Source: Methanooceanicella nereidis
Lineage (GTDB): Archaea > Halobacteriota > Methanocellia > Methanocellales > Methanocellaceae
Direction: 5' to 3'
Assembly: GCF_021023085.1 (NCBI RefSeq)
Contig: NZ_PGCK01000004.1
Span: 186,001 to 250,000, forward strand
DNA length: 64,000 nt
Position 1 is the first letter of the stretch. The number at the start of each line of letters is the position of its first letter. The notes under the pieces were generated by a model. The model saw nothing but the letters and a program-made list of their open reading frames with translations. It did not search any database and was not told the origin of the DNA. Of the stretch, positions 40,349-49,412 are shown one piece after another. The translations under genes and the position numbers were made by a program.

Positions 40349-42076
40349 TTATATTCGCATTTCGAGGAATTCGAGCAGCCTGTTGCACGGCATCGCGTTC
40401 AATACCCTTGACTTTGGCGCCCATCCCCTTCTTGCATTCCCCACACCGTATTCCAAGAAATCAAGCTCGGTCAGCGAATGGGAGTCCGTATCGATGCAGA
40501 CCATGGCTCCTGCGTCCATGGCTTTCTTAACGTTCTCATCGCTAAGATCGAGCCTGTCAGGGTATGAATTGACCTCGAGAACCTTCCCGTGATCGATGGC
40601 TGCTTCTATCACCCTATCGATGTCTATCATGGTCGGGCCTCTGCGGCCAAGTATCCGGGAGGTCGGATGTGCGAGCACTGTCAGATACTCGTTCTCGAAC
40701 GCTTTCAGCACTCTTTGAGTGATGACCTCCGGCTCCTGGCGAAGGCTAACATGTATGGAGCCTATGACGATGTCAAGCTCCTCAAGTACCGAGTCAGGCA
40801 GGTCAAGGCTCCCGTCCGCCTTTATGTCCACCTCGCAGCCCTTTAGTATCGTGAAATCCTCCATAGTATCGTTAAGCCGGTCTATCTCGGCCATCTGTTC
40901 CCTGAGCCTCCCGGCGCTCAGGCCGTTCGCTACTGTCAATGATACCGAGTGGTCACATATGGCGACATACTCATAGCCTCTCGCCCGGGCGGCCATCGCT
41001 ATGTCCTGAATGCTGTTGGCGCCGTCGCTCCATGCCGAATGCACATGAAGGTCACCCTTAATGTCGGATAGCTCGATCAGGTCGGGAAGGCCATAATTCA
41101 GGGCCGCCTCTATCTCACCTTTTCCTTCGCGCAGCTCCGGGGAGATGTATTCCAGCTCTAAGGAGCCGTAGAGCGCTTTTTCTTGCAGGAACTGCATCCT
41201 TTGTGCTGTGACTGCATTTATATACCCGGTATTGTCCAGTTCGATGCCCTTTTTTGTCGCATGTTCCGTCAGTGCCTGAAGATGGCCTTTTGAGCCGGTG
41301 GCGAAGACCATATGAAGGCCCCAGTCCTCTCCGTCGACGACATTTATCGTAGCCTCTACCCTGTATATCGTAATTATCCGTGCGGAATTTGCGCCGCGCT
41401 CCTTGACGATGCTGGTGATAGGCATATTACAAAAGTGGTCGATAACGACCTTTGGATCGGATGAAGCGGCTAAAAAGTTGACGTCCCTGACCATCGTTGC
41501 CCTGCGCCTTAAGCTTCCCGCCAGTTCCAGCCGTTCTATAGCGTCACAATCCTTAAGGTATCCTCCTATTTCGGACGCGACCGCCAGTCCCCTGAAAATG
41601 GGGATACGCAGCTCTTCGCGCATTTTCTGATAACTATCTATAGATTCTAGGATCCTCTTTTCGATCTTTTCGCCCATCCCCCGGATATTTCTTATCCTGC
41701 GCTCCCGGGCAGCCTTTCTGAACTCGCTGATAGTCGTGGCCCCCAGAACCTTATGTATCTTGACCGCCGCTTTTCTGCCGATACCCGGCACGCTCATAAC
41801 ATCATAAAGCTCCGGGGGGATTTCTTTTTTTAAGTCTTCATAGAACTGGCATCTCCCCGTCGATAAAAGCTCATTTATAAGCCCCTCTATGCTCCTGCCC
41901 ACCCCCGGGATCTCCTGCAACCTTCCCTCGCGGTAAAGATCGTTAATATCCCGGTCCAGGCTGGCAATACTCTGCGAGGCTTTTCTATACGCCCTTATCT
42001 TGTAGCTGTCCTCGCCTTCGAGCTCCTGCAGCCTCGAAATATCCAGGAGCATAGATGCTACCTGTTCGTTGTCCAT
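40349..42076 (-). CDS. DNA polymerase X-family protein with PHP domain
   Basis: The protein of 575 residues has helix-hairpin-helix motifs (MSVPGIGRKAAVKIH), a PolX-like nucleotidyltransferase domain, and a C-terminal PHP domain with DLHVHSAWSDG, ICDHS, AHPTSRILGRRG, EVNSYPDRLDL and DTDSHS, all intact. In the polymerase centre, however, the usual GDxD reads RDVN and the third Asp position reads Thr (VEATINVV). The polymerase is therefore probably dead and the PHP nuclease may act alone. The ATG at 42076 lies next to the stop of the polyferredoxin gene. Confidence 0.88.
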   Translation of the reverse strand: MDNEQVASMLLDISRLQELEGEDSYKIRAYRKASQSIASLDRDINDLYREGRLQEIPGVGRSIEGLINELLSTGRCQFYEDLKKEIPPELYDVMSVPGIGRKAAVKIHKVLGATTISEFRKAARERRIRNIRGMGEKIEKRILESIDSYQKMREELRIPIFRGLAVASEIGGYLKDCDAIERLELAGSLRRRATMVRDVNFLAASSDPKVVIDHFCNMPITSIVKERGANSARIITIYRVEATINVVDGEDWGLHMVFATGSKGHLQALTEHATKKGIELDNTGYINAVTAQRMQFLQEKALYGSLELEYISPELREGKGEIEAALNYGLPDLIELSDIKGDLHVHSAWSDGANSIQDIAMAARARGYEYVAICDHSVSLTVANGLSAGRLREQMAEIDRLNDTMEDFTILKGCEVDIKADGSLDLPDSVLEELDIVIGSIHVSLRQEPEVITQRVLKAFENEYLTVLAHPTSRILGRRGPTMIDIDRVIEAAIDHGKVLEVNSYPDRLDLSDENVKKAMDAGAMVCIDTDSHSLTELDFLEYGVGNARRGWAPKSRVLNAMPCNRLLEFLEMRI

Positions 42077-42078
42077 AC

Positions 42079-43428
42079 TCAAGCCTCACGTCTTCTCTCT
42101 CCGGCATTCGAGACGGTGATCGCTTTTACGCCATCTACGGGACAATTAAGCTCACAGGCCCCGCACCCGACACATACTTCGGGTATCACCCTCGGGCGCA
42201 GGTTCTTAACACCTTTTATCGCGTCCACCGGGCAGACCTCCGAGCATATCAGACACTTCAAATTATCCTTCCATGCGATGCATTTTTCCGTATCGACCGA
42301 AGCAGTCCCTATCTTTATTTTTTCCTCCGGGACACTTATAATCGCGCCAGTCGGGCAAACAGTACCGCAGGCACCGCACCTTTCGCATTTGCCTGTGCTG
42401 AAATCAAGCACAGGGGTATAATACCTGTCAATGCCCGCATCGAGCCCGGCCGGCCTTATGACATTCCCGAGACATACTCTGGCGCAGCTCTCACATCTTG
42501 TGCAGGCTGCGTTAAAGCTATACTCGACCAGCGAGCCCGGCGGCCTTATTATCGGTTTCCCGGATGATGATGCGGCGACAGCGCCTTTAGATACGGCGAA
42601 CAGCCCGAGGGCGGCCCCGGCTGCCAGCAGGGAGCGCCTTGACGTCGAGAAGCTCGAGATCGACGGGACTGACGCTGAGAAGCTTATCGCGTCTTTCGGG
42701 CAGACACGCTCGCACACAAGGCACTTTGTGCACGCCGTCGCATCCCATTTCATCTCACCGGAGATCGCTCCCGTCGGGCATTCCCGGTGGCATTTTTTGC
42801 ACTTTATACAATCCTCGTTGATCTTTAGCCCGAACGGGGAGATCAAAGATGCCGCCCCTATTATCGCTCCTGTGGGGCATATAGCCCTGCACCAGAATCG
42901 GGGGGCTATGACGATAGAAGCGGCCAGTAAAAGCAATATTATGATCGGTATCCCGGCTGATGACCATATCATGTGAAGGGATCTCTGGAGGATCACGAAA
43001 GGATCAAGTATCGAAAGCGCTTCAAGCGTGAATAAAGCTGATATTAGTACAGCGGCCAGTATCCCGTACTGGAGGTACCCGAAACGGGCCCTGGTCTGCC
43101 TCCTCTTGATGATCTTTGAAAATATGCCCGAGAACGCGCCGGACACATCCACCAGGAAGCCCACCGGGCATATCCATCCGCAAAATACTCTGCCAAGGAC
43201 CATGCTCCCGGCCAGGAGCGCTATCACAGGCAGAAGGGCCGGTATCCACGCCCCGCGATAAAAGATGATAGACGTCAGCGCAACGAGCGGGTCTGATGAC
43301 AGGAAGATATTGTCGACGGGCATCGAGACCGGATAGTCAAGGTTAAGGAACAGATATACCGCCGCTATGAAAAACGCTAATTGTACGGCTGTCCTCAGGT
43401 AAGGTATTCTTGATAGTCTTAAGATCAT
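42079..43428 (-). CDS. NapH-NapG-like fusion polyferredoxin with internal twin-arginine segment
   Basis: The protein of about 449 residues begins as a NapH/MauN-type membrane ferredoxin: four to five helices, CGWICPVG near residue 84, then two 4Fe-4S motifs (CIKCKKCHRECP, CTKCLVCERVCP). It continues through an internal SRRSLLAAGAALGLFAV (about 263-279) into a NapG/MauM-type part with four more cluster motifs and the RPPG segment. That second start resembles a Tat signal now inside the chain. It probably carries electrons across or along the membrane. It overlaps the DUF362 gene (TGATG) upstream. Confidence 0.85.
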   Translation of the reverse strand: MILRLSRIPYLRTAVQLAFFIAAVYLFLNLDYPVSMPVDNIFLSSDPLVALTSIIFYRGAWIPALLPVIALLAGSMVLGRVFCGWICPVGFLVDVSGAFSGIFSKIIKRRQTRARFGYLQYGILAAVLISALFTLEALSILDPFVILQRSLHMIWSSAGIPIIILLLLAASIVIAPRFWCRAICPTGAIIGAASLISPFGLKINEDCIKCKKCHRECPTGAISGEMKWDATACTKCLVCERVCPKDAISFSASVPSISSFSTSRRSLLAAGAALGLFAVSKGAVAASSSGKPIIRPPGSLVEYSFNAACTRCESCARVCLGNVIRPAGLDAGIDRYYTPVLDFSTGKCERCGACGTVCPTGAIISVPEEKIKIGTASVDTEKCIAWKDNLKCLICSEVCPVDAIKGVKNLRPRVIPEVCVGCGACELNCPVDGVKAITVSNAGERRREA

Positions 43429-44399
43429 CACACCCTTATGATGTCCACTTTGCTAAGGTCATACTCGCCCAGGCCCATATCGTATGCGGCCTTGATATGG
43501 CCTATGTCCCCGCCTTTCAGGTCAAGAAGGGATGCGGAATACGAGTCGACGGCAACAGGGTCTTTACCCACTATAAGAGTATTAGGATACGATATGATAC
43601 TTGAACTTGTGCCTCTAGGGCCGCCTGTCTTCATTACTCGGTAGGCGTCAGCTATGTTAAGGTCAGGGCGTATGAAGCCGGCAAGCTCGGCAATGTTAAC
43701 GTCAAGGCCGTAGTGGAACACGCCACGGTCATAAATGACTCCCATAAGATTTTTCATGCTCGCGGTCATCGTGGACATGTTGTGGCTTTTAATGACAGGG
43801 ATGTTGATGAACGTGTCAGCCTCAAGAAGCACGTTCGCCAGATGGACTTTCTTGATCTTAGAGCCGTTCATATCCTTTTCCGTATATTCGGTATTCTTAT
43901 TCTTGGGCGATACGGCCTTGAACCCGGCTTTATCCAGCGCCGCCTGAATACCGCTGCGCTCCAGGCACAGGGTCGGATTATCAAGCGTGTTATCTATGAC
44001 GACGACCTCTTTAGCTCCCGCATCCTTACAATGCTGCATAATTCGCACCAGCACGTCAGGATGGTTACAGGTAGCGTCTTTCACCGACTTAGCAAAGGAG
44101 TAGTTCGCCTTCATCACTACCCTGTCGCCCGGGCTGATAATGCCGGACAGGCCTCCGAACGCGTCCAGCGCCCTGTCAACAAGCGTTATAGGATCCGGGT
44201 CAACCGCAACTACCATATCTCCCTTTACCGGCGATACAGTAGGTCTGATCGTCGGCGACAGCGTAGGGCCTGTCTGGTCAGCTCCTACACAGCCGGTAAT
44301 GCCTGCCGCGGCCATAACAGCGGCAGTCCCGGTCGCCTTCAGGAAATCACGCCTGCTGATCCCATTCTCCAAAACTCTTTTTGCCCATCTTCCGGTCAT
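43428..44399 (-). CDS. Tat-exported DUF362 lipoprotein
   Basis: The 323-residue protein starts with a Tat signal (SRRDFLKATG, residues 15-24) ending in a lipobox-like ITGC with Cys37. So it is probably exported folded and anchored to the membrane. A Pro/Thr-rich spacer precedes the DUF362 domain (RVVMKANYSFAK, NIPVIKSHNMSTMTASMKNLMG). It lacks the ferredoxin tail found in the cytosolic paralogue near 19-20 kb. Its stop codon overlaps the start of the NapH-NapG fusion gene, so the polyferredoxin is its likely electron partner. The reaction is unknown. Confidence 0.85.
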   Translation of the reverse strand: MTGRWAKRVLENGISRRDFLKATGTAAVMAAAGITGCVGADQTGPTLSPTIRPTVSPVKGDMVVAVDPDPITLVDRALDAFGGLSGIISPGDRVVMKANYSFAKSVKDATCNHPDVLVRIMQHCKDAGAKEVVVIDNTLDNPTLCLERSGIQAALDKAGFKAVSPKNKNTEYTEKDMNGSKIKKVHLANVLLEADTFINIPVIKSHNMSTMTASMKNLMGVIYDRGVFHYGLDVNIAELAGFIRPDLNIADAYRVMKTGGPRGTSSSIISYPNTLIVGKDPVAVDSYSASLLDLKGGDIGHIKAAYDMGLGEYDLSKVDIIRV

Positions 44400-44652
44400 A
44401 TTAGCCCTTAATTTTTTTATAAGGATATATTATATAATTACTTTCTCATGCGCCTGGTATTCCAGTATAAATAACATCTACGGATTGATCTGTAGCTTAA
44501 GCAACCGATTTATATTATATTACGCCAATTACTTTTACATCCTGGAAAATTTAGAGTGAATGAGAGCAAAATGGGCATATAAATAAAATATATAGTGAAA
44601 TTAAATAACCGGAGAAAGTTTATATCGTTTGGGGATAGTTGAGGATTTTAAT

Positions 44653-45327
44653 ATGTTTGGACTGGAAGCCATCGTGGCAGACATCACTAACTGGATATGT
44701 AATGTCATTGGAAGTATGGGATACCTTGGCGTATTTATCCTCATGACAATAGAAAGCGCTGGAATACCGGTCCCCAGCGAAGTGATCATGACATACGGCG
44801 GCTTCATGGCCTCCGAGGGCAAGGTAAACGTCCTGCTCGTCGCCCTGGTAGGAACATTAGGCACAGGCCTCGGCTCTACGATAGGCTATGCGATCGGGTA
44901 CTGGGGAGGAAAGCCCGTAGTGGACAAGTACGGCAAGTTCATAGGCATCACCCCGCAGAAGATGCTCTGGGCCGAGAGATGGTTCTGCAAATATGGCGAA
45001 TCGGCATGCATATATACGAGACTTCTGCCGGTAGTCCGCACCATAGTAAATGTCCCTGCAGGCCTTCTTGGAATGAACTTTTACAAGTTCATCGTGTACA
45101 GTATGATAGGAGCTTTCCCCTGGTGTTTCATCCTGGCATACATAGGGTTCTTACTGGGCGAGAACTGGGAATCCATTATGGGAATGACGCATATCTTTTC
45201 ATATGCGATCGGAGGGATCGCGGGAGTCATATTGCTCGGGGCGATCATCCTGTACATTCTGATAAGACAGGGAATAGTGAAAAGGGCAACGGTGGAGAAA
45301 TATCTTTCTTTCATACTCCACGTTTAA
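44653..45327 (+). CDS. DedA/SNARE-associated family membrane protein
   Basis: The 224-residue protein has about five hydrophobic segments and the DedA motifs: ESAGIPVPSEVIM near the N-terminus and RLLPVVRTIVNVPAGLLGMNF in the middle with the conserved Arg residues. DedA proteins help move lipids, polyprenyl phosphate or other solutes with proton gradients. GAGG precedes the ATG at 44653, so an upstream in-frame start is rejected. It stands alone between unrelated genes. Confidence 0.9.
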   Translation: MFGLEAIVADITNWICNVIGSMGYLGVFILMTIESAGIPVPSEVIMTYGGFMASEGKVNVLLVALVGTLGTGLGSTIGYAIGYWGGKPVVDKYGKFIGITPQKMLWAERWFCKYGESACIYTRLLPVVRTIVNVPAGLLGMNFYKFIVYSMIGAFPWCFILAYIGFLLGENWESIMGMTHIFSYAIGGIAGVILLGAIILYILIRQGIVKRATVEKYLSFILHV

Positions 45328-45395
45328 AATTTGAATATAACTTATTCATTTATAAATAATATAATAAAATTTTTTATTATAAAGAAAAAGTATAT

Positions 45396-45977
45396 ATGCG
45401 AATTCACCATTCTAATTTTTACATGGAAGATGAGAATAGCCATCTTAAAGTAGTCCAGATAGATGACAGCGGCATAGGTTCGCCCGTCGGAGGGGCCGCG
45501 ATAGGGGCTTTCGACGTGGAAACAGGCATTTTTAAACATAAGTTCGTCGACGTCGAGTATTTTCAGGATGGCTTATACAAGCACAAGGAATATCAAAACC
45601 GTGTGGTTGACATCGTCCAGGAGCTCTTTGAAGAGATGGGCATAACTAAAGAGACCCACATGGTGGAGATCTGTTCCGGGCATATTTTTGATAACGTCAG
45701 GCTATGGCTTGACGATAATGAATATGCATGGATGTCGGTAAAGATAGAGGACCCGCTGCAGTTCATGATCGAGGACGCTTTCAGCGATTATCTTGTCAGC
45801 ATCGGTGTACCCGAAAAGATCCGCCAGATAGAGGTGGGCCGCGACCAGTTCATGTATCTTTTCAACTGGGTGAAAAACGACCCGGACGCCCGTGTCAAAT
45901 ACTGCAAGACGAACGGCCAGAAATGGAAGACTAAATGGTCCCACAGGCTATATGAAAAACCACGCGCACGCGTATGA
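45396..45977 (+). CDS. Unknown protein
   Basis: The 193-residue protein is not recognised with certainty. Its opening strand VVQIDDSGIGSPVGGAAIGAF has the look of an RNase H-like or nucleotide-binding fold start, and MGITKETHMVEICSGHIFD follows as a second strand-loop. The C-terminus is basic (QKWKTKWSHRLYEKPRARV), which could bind nucleic acid. No membrane segment is seen. No strong ribosome binding site precedes the ATG at 45396, and an ATG at 45423 is an alternative start. Context gives no help. Confidence 0.6.
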   Translation: MRIHHSNFYMEDENSHLKVVQIDDSGIGSPVGGAAIGAFDVETGIFKHKFVDVEYFQDGLYKHKEYQNRVVDIVQELFEEMGITKETHMVEICSGHIFDNVRLWLDDNEYAWMSVKIEDPLQFMIEDAFSDYLVSIGVPEKIRQIEVGRDQFMYLFNWVKNDPDARVKYCKTNGQKWKTKWSHRLYEKPRARV

Positions 45978-46061
45978 TCATCATTTTTTAATTGATTTAT
46001 GCCTAAAGTAAGGCTATAGATATCTCATTTTATACATGACGACAAAAAAGATTGCGCATGT

Positions 46062-46321
46062 TAACCACGAAGGCAACTAAGGACACGGCTTTTTTCACAA
46101 CAAAGCGCACAAAGGAGCACAAGGGTACACTAGCTTTCACCACGAAGGGCGCGAAGGGCGCGAAGGTTCACAAAGGACTTCTTTTTAAATGTTATCATAT
46201 TTTAAAAAAAAATTTGTGGACCTTAATCGCCTTCGTGCGCTTTGTGGTGGAAGCTAGTGGACCTTCGTAGCCTTTGTGCGCTTCGTGGTGAAAGCTAGTG
46301 GACGTTCGTAGCCTTTGTGTT
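46062..46321. repeat. Dispersed CACAAAGG-type hairpin element, copy 3
   Basis: The left half has AACCACGAAGGCAACTAAGG, CAAAGCGCACAAAGG and CACGAAGGGCGCGAAGG. The right half has their complements (GCCTTCGTGCGCTTTGTGG repeated with variation). It fills most of the 530-bp spacer after the 45.4-kb gene. The rest, to 46475, is AT-rich without features. Confidence 0.8.
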
Positions 46322-46474
46322 TAAGTTTGATCAATTATGAATTGACGAATACATAAAAAACTCACAGTACGGAGAATAGATGACATTGTAGATACATCTT
46401 ATACAGGCAAGAAGAATAAAACCCTGCGATGAAAATTTTTACATACGCAAAACATCCGTCGCTGTGTATAAAAT

Positions 46475-46502
46475 AAATGTCCGGTCAGGAAGCCGGACAT
46501 TT
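46475..46502 (-). terminator. Terminator of the low-complexity secreted protein gene
   Basis: AAATGTCCGG and CCGGACATTT form a perfect 10-bp stem with an 8-nt loop, starting 3 nt after the stop codon of the minus-strand gene. A T-rich tail follows on that strand. Confidence 0.75.
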
Positions 46503-46504
46503 AC

Positions 46505-47119
46505 TTAGAGGTATGCTAAGGCACCATAAGGTGAATATCCGTATGGTGTGAACCCTACTCCATAGTTTGCGACTGCCCCCGCTCCCGGATATGCGCCGTA
46601 AGGCGTCACGCCCGGATGCGAATAGAAACTCTCTACCACGTTAGTTTGCGGTGGCACGAATGTCCCTCCGACAGAGCTCGCCTCATATGTGCGGGTAAAC
46701 CCTCCCGAGGATACGAGCGGTGTCGCGATCGGAGCTACGACAGGAGCGGCTAAAGGCGCCACTGCAGGAGCTGCTAGCGGAGCGCATCCGAAAGCAGGAT
46801 CGACCCCGGTAGTGATCGGAGCTGCTGCATATCCGGTAGTCGGCACTGCCGTATACGGAGATGCGACTGGAGCGACACCATATCCTGAGACAGGAGCGGC
46901 TGCCGGCATAACATCCTGTACAATAGCTGGCTGTTCCGCCTGGACATTATCTGTCGCGACGACATTCTGTTCCATGGGAGCGACACCCACGGGCTGGATA
47001 ACCTGAGCGGAAGATGCTCCGGGATATCCAACATATTGTGCTGCCGCAAAAGTCGACGCGAACGCGAACAATGCCAGAGCTGATAGGGCAAATATAATAT
47101 GTCTTTTAGTAATTAGCAT
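46505..47119 (-). CDS. Low-complexity Pro/Ala/Tyr/Gly-rich secreted protein
   Basis: The protein of 204 residues has an N-terminal signal peptide (ITKRHIIFALSALALFAFAS, then AAQ). The mature chain is dominated by Pro, Ala, Val, Gly and Tyr, with imperfect repeats of APLAAPVVAP and a Tyr-rich end (TPYGYSPYGALAYL). There is one Cys (FGCAP). It resembles low-complexity surface or matrix proteins and not a folded enzyme. The ATG at 47119 follows a G-rich ribosome binding site. A strong terminator follows the stop. Partner and function are unknown. Confidence 0.7.
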   Translation of the reverse strand: MLITKRHIIFALSALALFAFASTFAAAQYVGYPGASSAQVIQPVGVAPMEQNVVATDNVQAEQPAIVQDVMPAAAPVSGYGVAPVASPYTAVPTTGYAAAPITTGVDPAFGCAPLAAPAVAPLAAPVVAPIATPLVSSGGFTRTYEASSVGGTFVPPQTNVVESFYSHPGVTPYGAYPGAGAVANYGVGFTPYGYSPYGALAYL

Positions 47120-47316
47120 CCAATTCCCCCCTTCCAAATATATTACATAAAGCTGATAAATAAAACATTATTCTGTTAATAATAGCGAATAATCACCAAA
47201 AACCAAAAATTAAGCAACAATGGGTTTTATTTGTTATGTAAGGGTTTTAGGACAAAAACCTTTTTAGTGGATTAATTCCTATACGGGGCCCATCATCCGG
47301 ATCATGAGATGATAGC

Positions 47317-48273
47317 ATGTATGCGCTGTCAGAAAAAAATGTCAATAAAGGAACTTTCTTATGGTTGATCATCGGCCTCTTCGTCGCTAACGCATTTTGG
47401 GGCGCTTCGGCCGTCGCCATAAAAGAGGCATATGTACAGTTAACGACCATTGAAATAGTGTTTTTAAGGTTCGCGATAGCCACCCCTATACTTATCGCCG
47501 CCACTGTGCTGTGGAAAGGGACAGGGTCGCTTAAAGTAAACATAAAGGATATACCGCAGCTTGTGCTGATATCCATAATAGGCATATCTTTAGGGTTTTT
47601 CCTTCAGGTGCTCTCGCTGGATTTTACCACCGCGACGAACTTTACGCTGATATTTAACCTTTCGACGTTCTTCATATTGTTCTTCTCGGCTGTGATGCTG
47701 GGAGAAAAACTGACCGGGAATAAGATCCTGGGGGCTGTAGTCGCTTTTATCGGCCTGGCAATTATAGTGTTGAACGGCAGGTTCGAGCTCTCTGCCAACT
47801 TATTAGGAGACGGCATAGCCCTGGCGAGCGCCGCTGCCTGGGGATTATATTCCGTGTTAGGCAAGCGCATGAACGAGAGATACTCGACCCTGACCGTCCT
47901 TGTCTACGTGTTCCTGTTCGGGTCCCTCGAGCTATTGCCATTCTACCTGATGTCCCCGCAAACGTCCCCGATATCTTTCACCGGGCTAACGTGGGTCTCT
48001 CTGGGTTTCCTTACTATATGCTGCTCAATAATTTCATTCCTTGTGTATAACTACGGCCTGGAGAAACTATCAGCCTCGACCGTTGCCGTATTCATATACG
48101 TGATGCCGCTTTCGGGAGTGTTTTTGGCGATTTTGATCCTCGGAGAGCCTTTGACCGTTTTCACGATACTTGGAGCTGCCCTGATAATTTTCGGCATGTA
48201 TCAGGCCGAGCGAAAGGAGCCCGATAAATACGGGGTGAAAAAAACAGAGCTAACGATACCTCAAAAACCATAA
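47317..48273 (+). CDS. EamA/DMT-family transporter, copy 1
   Basis: This 318-residue membrane protein has ten predicted helices arranged as two EamA repeats, starting with LIIGLFVANAFWGASAVAIKEA. It has a charged N-terminus and a short charged tail (AERKEPDKYGVKKTE). DMT proteins export amino acids, nucleosides or other metabolites. It is related to the gene next door (copy 2), from which it is separated by a terminator hairpin. So they are tandem paralogues with separate transcription. Confidence 0.9.
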   Translation: MYALSEKNVNKGTFLWLIIGLFVANAFWGASAVAIKEAYVQLTTIEIVFLRFAIATPILIAATVLWKGTGSLKVNIKDIPQLVLISIIGISLGFFLQVLSLDFTTATNFTLIFNLSTFFILFFSAVMLGEKLTGNKILGAVVAFIGLAIIVLNGRFELSANLLGDGIALASAAAWGLYSVLGKRMNERYSTLTVLVYVFLFGSLELLPFYLMSPQTSPISFTGLTWVSLGFLTICCSIISFLVYNYGLEKLSASTVAVFIYVMPLSGVFLAILILGEPLTVFTILGAALIIFGMYQAERKEPDKYGVKKTELTIPQKP

Positions 48274-48297
48274 AACAGGCAAATATAAGCCTGTTTT
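48272..48297 (+). terminator. Terminator between the two DMT transporter genes
   Basis: AAAACAGGC and GCCTGTTTT form a perfect 9-bp stem with an 8-nt loop, overlapping the stop codon of copy 1 and ending in a T-run. Confidence 0.75.
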
Positions 48298-48398
48298 TTA
48301 CCGGAAGAGATTTAATCATATCAGGATATGCCACAACTCATATGCAGGATGGTTCGATGCGGTATGGATCCATCTCACCATAGAGCGAGGAGCATGGC

Positions 48399-49379
48399 AT
48401 GTTTAAAAACGCGGAGTGGAAAGAAAGGGCTGACAGCCCGTTATTTTTATTTCTCGGGTTGATAATCGTCAATATTCTATGGGGAGCATCTTCCATCGCC
48501 GGACGGCAGGCACTGCTTCAACTATCGACTATAGAGATAGTCACTATCAGGTTCGCGATAGCGTCGTTGTTTTTACTTATACTTACTATACTCTGGAAAG
48601 GCATATCAGAGCTTAAAGTGGACGTTAAAGACCTGCCTGTCCTTGCATTCTTATCGATAGCCGGCGTGTCGCTTCAATTCGTGCTGCAGCTATCGTCGAT
48701 CAATTATACAACGGTGACCAACTTCTCGTTACTGTTCAACCTTTCCACGTTTTTCATAATGATACTCGGAGCGATGCTGCTGAAAGAAAGGCTCAGCAAT
48801 AAAAAACTGCTTGGCGCCGGCGTCGCGTTCGGAGGAGTGGCGCTAATAGTCTCGGGAGGAGGGCTGGAGTTCTCTTCATCCCACTTTTTCGGGGACATCA
48901 TAGGGCTGTCGAGCGCGGCTATCTGGGCCGTTTACACGATAGCGGCCAAAAAGGTCAGCGGAAAATATTCACTGCTCACTATCATGAACTACACGTTCAT
49001 CCTCGGCGTGGCCGGCCTGATACCCTTCTATGTTTACATGACGCCGATGACCCCGCTGACACAGGTCACATCGGCCTCCTGGGCGTCCATACTGTTCCTG
49101 GCGATACTGTGTTCGGTCGTGGCATTCCTGATATACAACCAGGGCCTTTCCAGGCTTAAAGCGTCTGACGTGGCGATGACGATATACATCACGCCGCTAT
49201 CGGGCGTGCTGCTGGCGGCGCTCATTCTGGGGGAGAGCATGACGCTGTTCACGCTCATCGGTGCCGCGCTCATACTGGCAGGCATGTACGCCACCGGGGA
49301 AAGACCCGGAGCAGCTGATGGAAGAGTGCCGGTGATGCATGGCGGCAAAGCTGGAGCGGAGACTGATGCCAATGGATAG
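48399..49379 (+). CDS. EamA/DMT-family transporter, copy 2
   Basis: The 326-residue protein is a paralogue of the upstream transporter: ILWGASSIAGRQALLQLSTIEIV corresponds to its counterpart, and ten helices in two EamA halves are visible. The C-terminal tail is longer, with Gly/Ala-rich wording (PGAADGRVPVMHGGKAG) not seen in copy 1. A ribosome binding site (GAGG) precedes the ATG. Gene duplication with divergence is likely. The exported solute is unknown. Confidence 0.9.
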   Translation: MFKNAEWKERADSPLFLFLGLIIVNILWGASSIAGRQALLQLSTIEIVTIRFAIASLFLLILTILWKGISELKVDVKDLPVLAFLSIAGVSLQFVLQLSSINYTTVTNFSLLFNLSTFFIMILGAMLLKERLSNKKLLGAGVAFGGVALIVSGGGLEFSSSHFFGDIIGLSSAAIWAVYTIAAKKVSGKYSLLTIMNYTFILGVAGLIPFYVYMTPMTPLTQVTSASWASILFLAILCSVVAFLIYNQGLSRLKASDVAMTIYITPLSGVLLAALILGESMTLFTLIGAALILAGMYATGERPGAADGRVPVMHGGKAGAETDANG

Positions 49380-49412
49380 ATTTATTTTTTAAATGCCCTA
49401 TTCTGATTGAAA

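Noticed and set aside
46052-46270. 72-codon frame in the spacer after the 45.4-kb gene
   Set aside because: It lies entirely in a CACAAAGG-type hairpin element. Its wording (TTKATKDTAFFTTKRTKEHK) is the usual artefact of this repeat.
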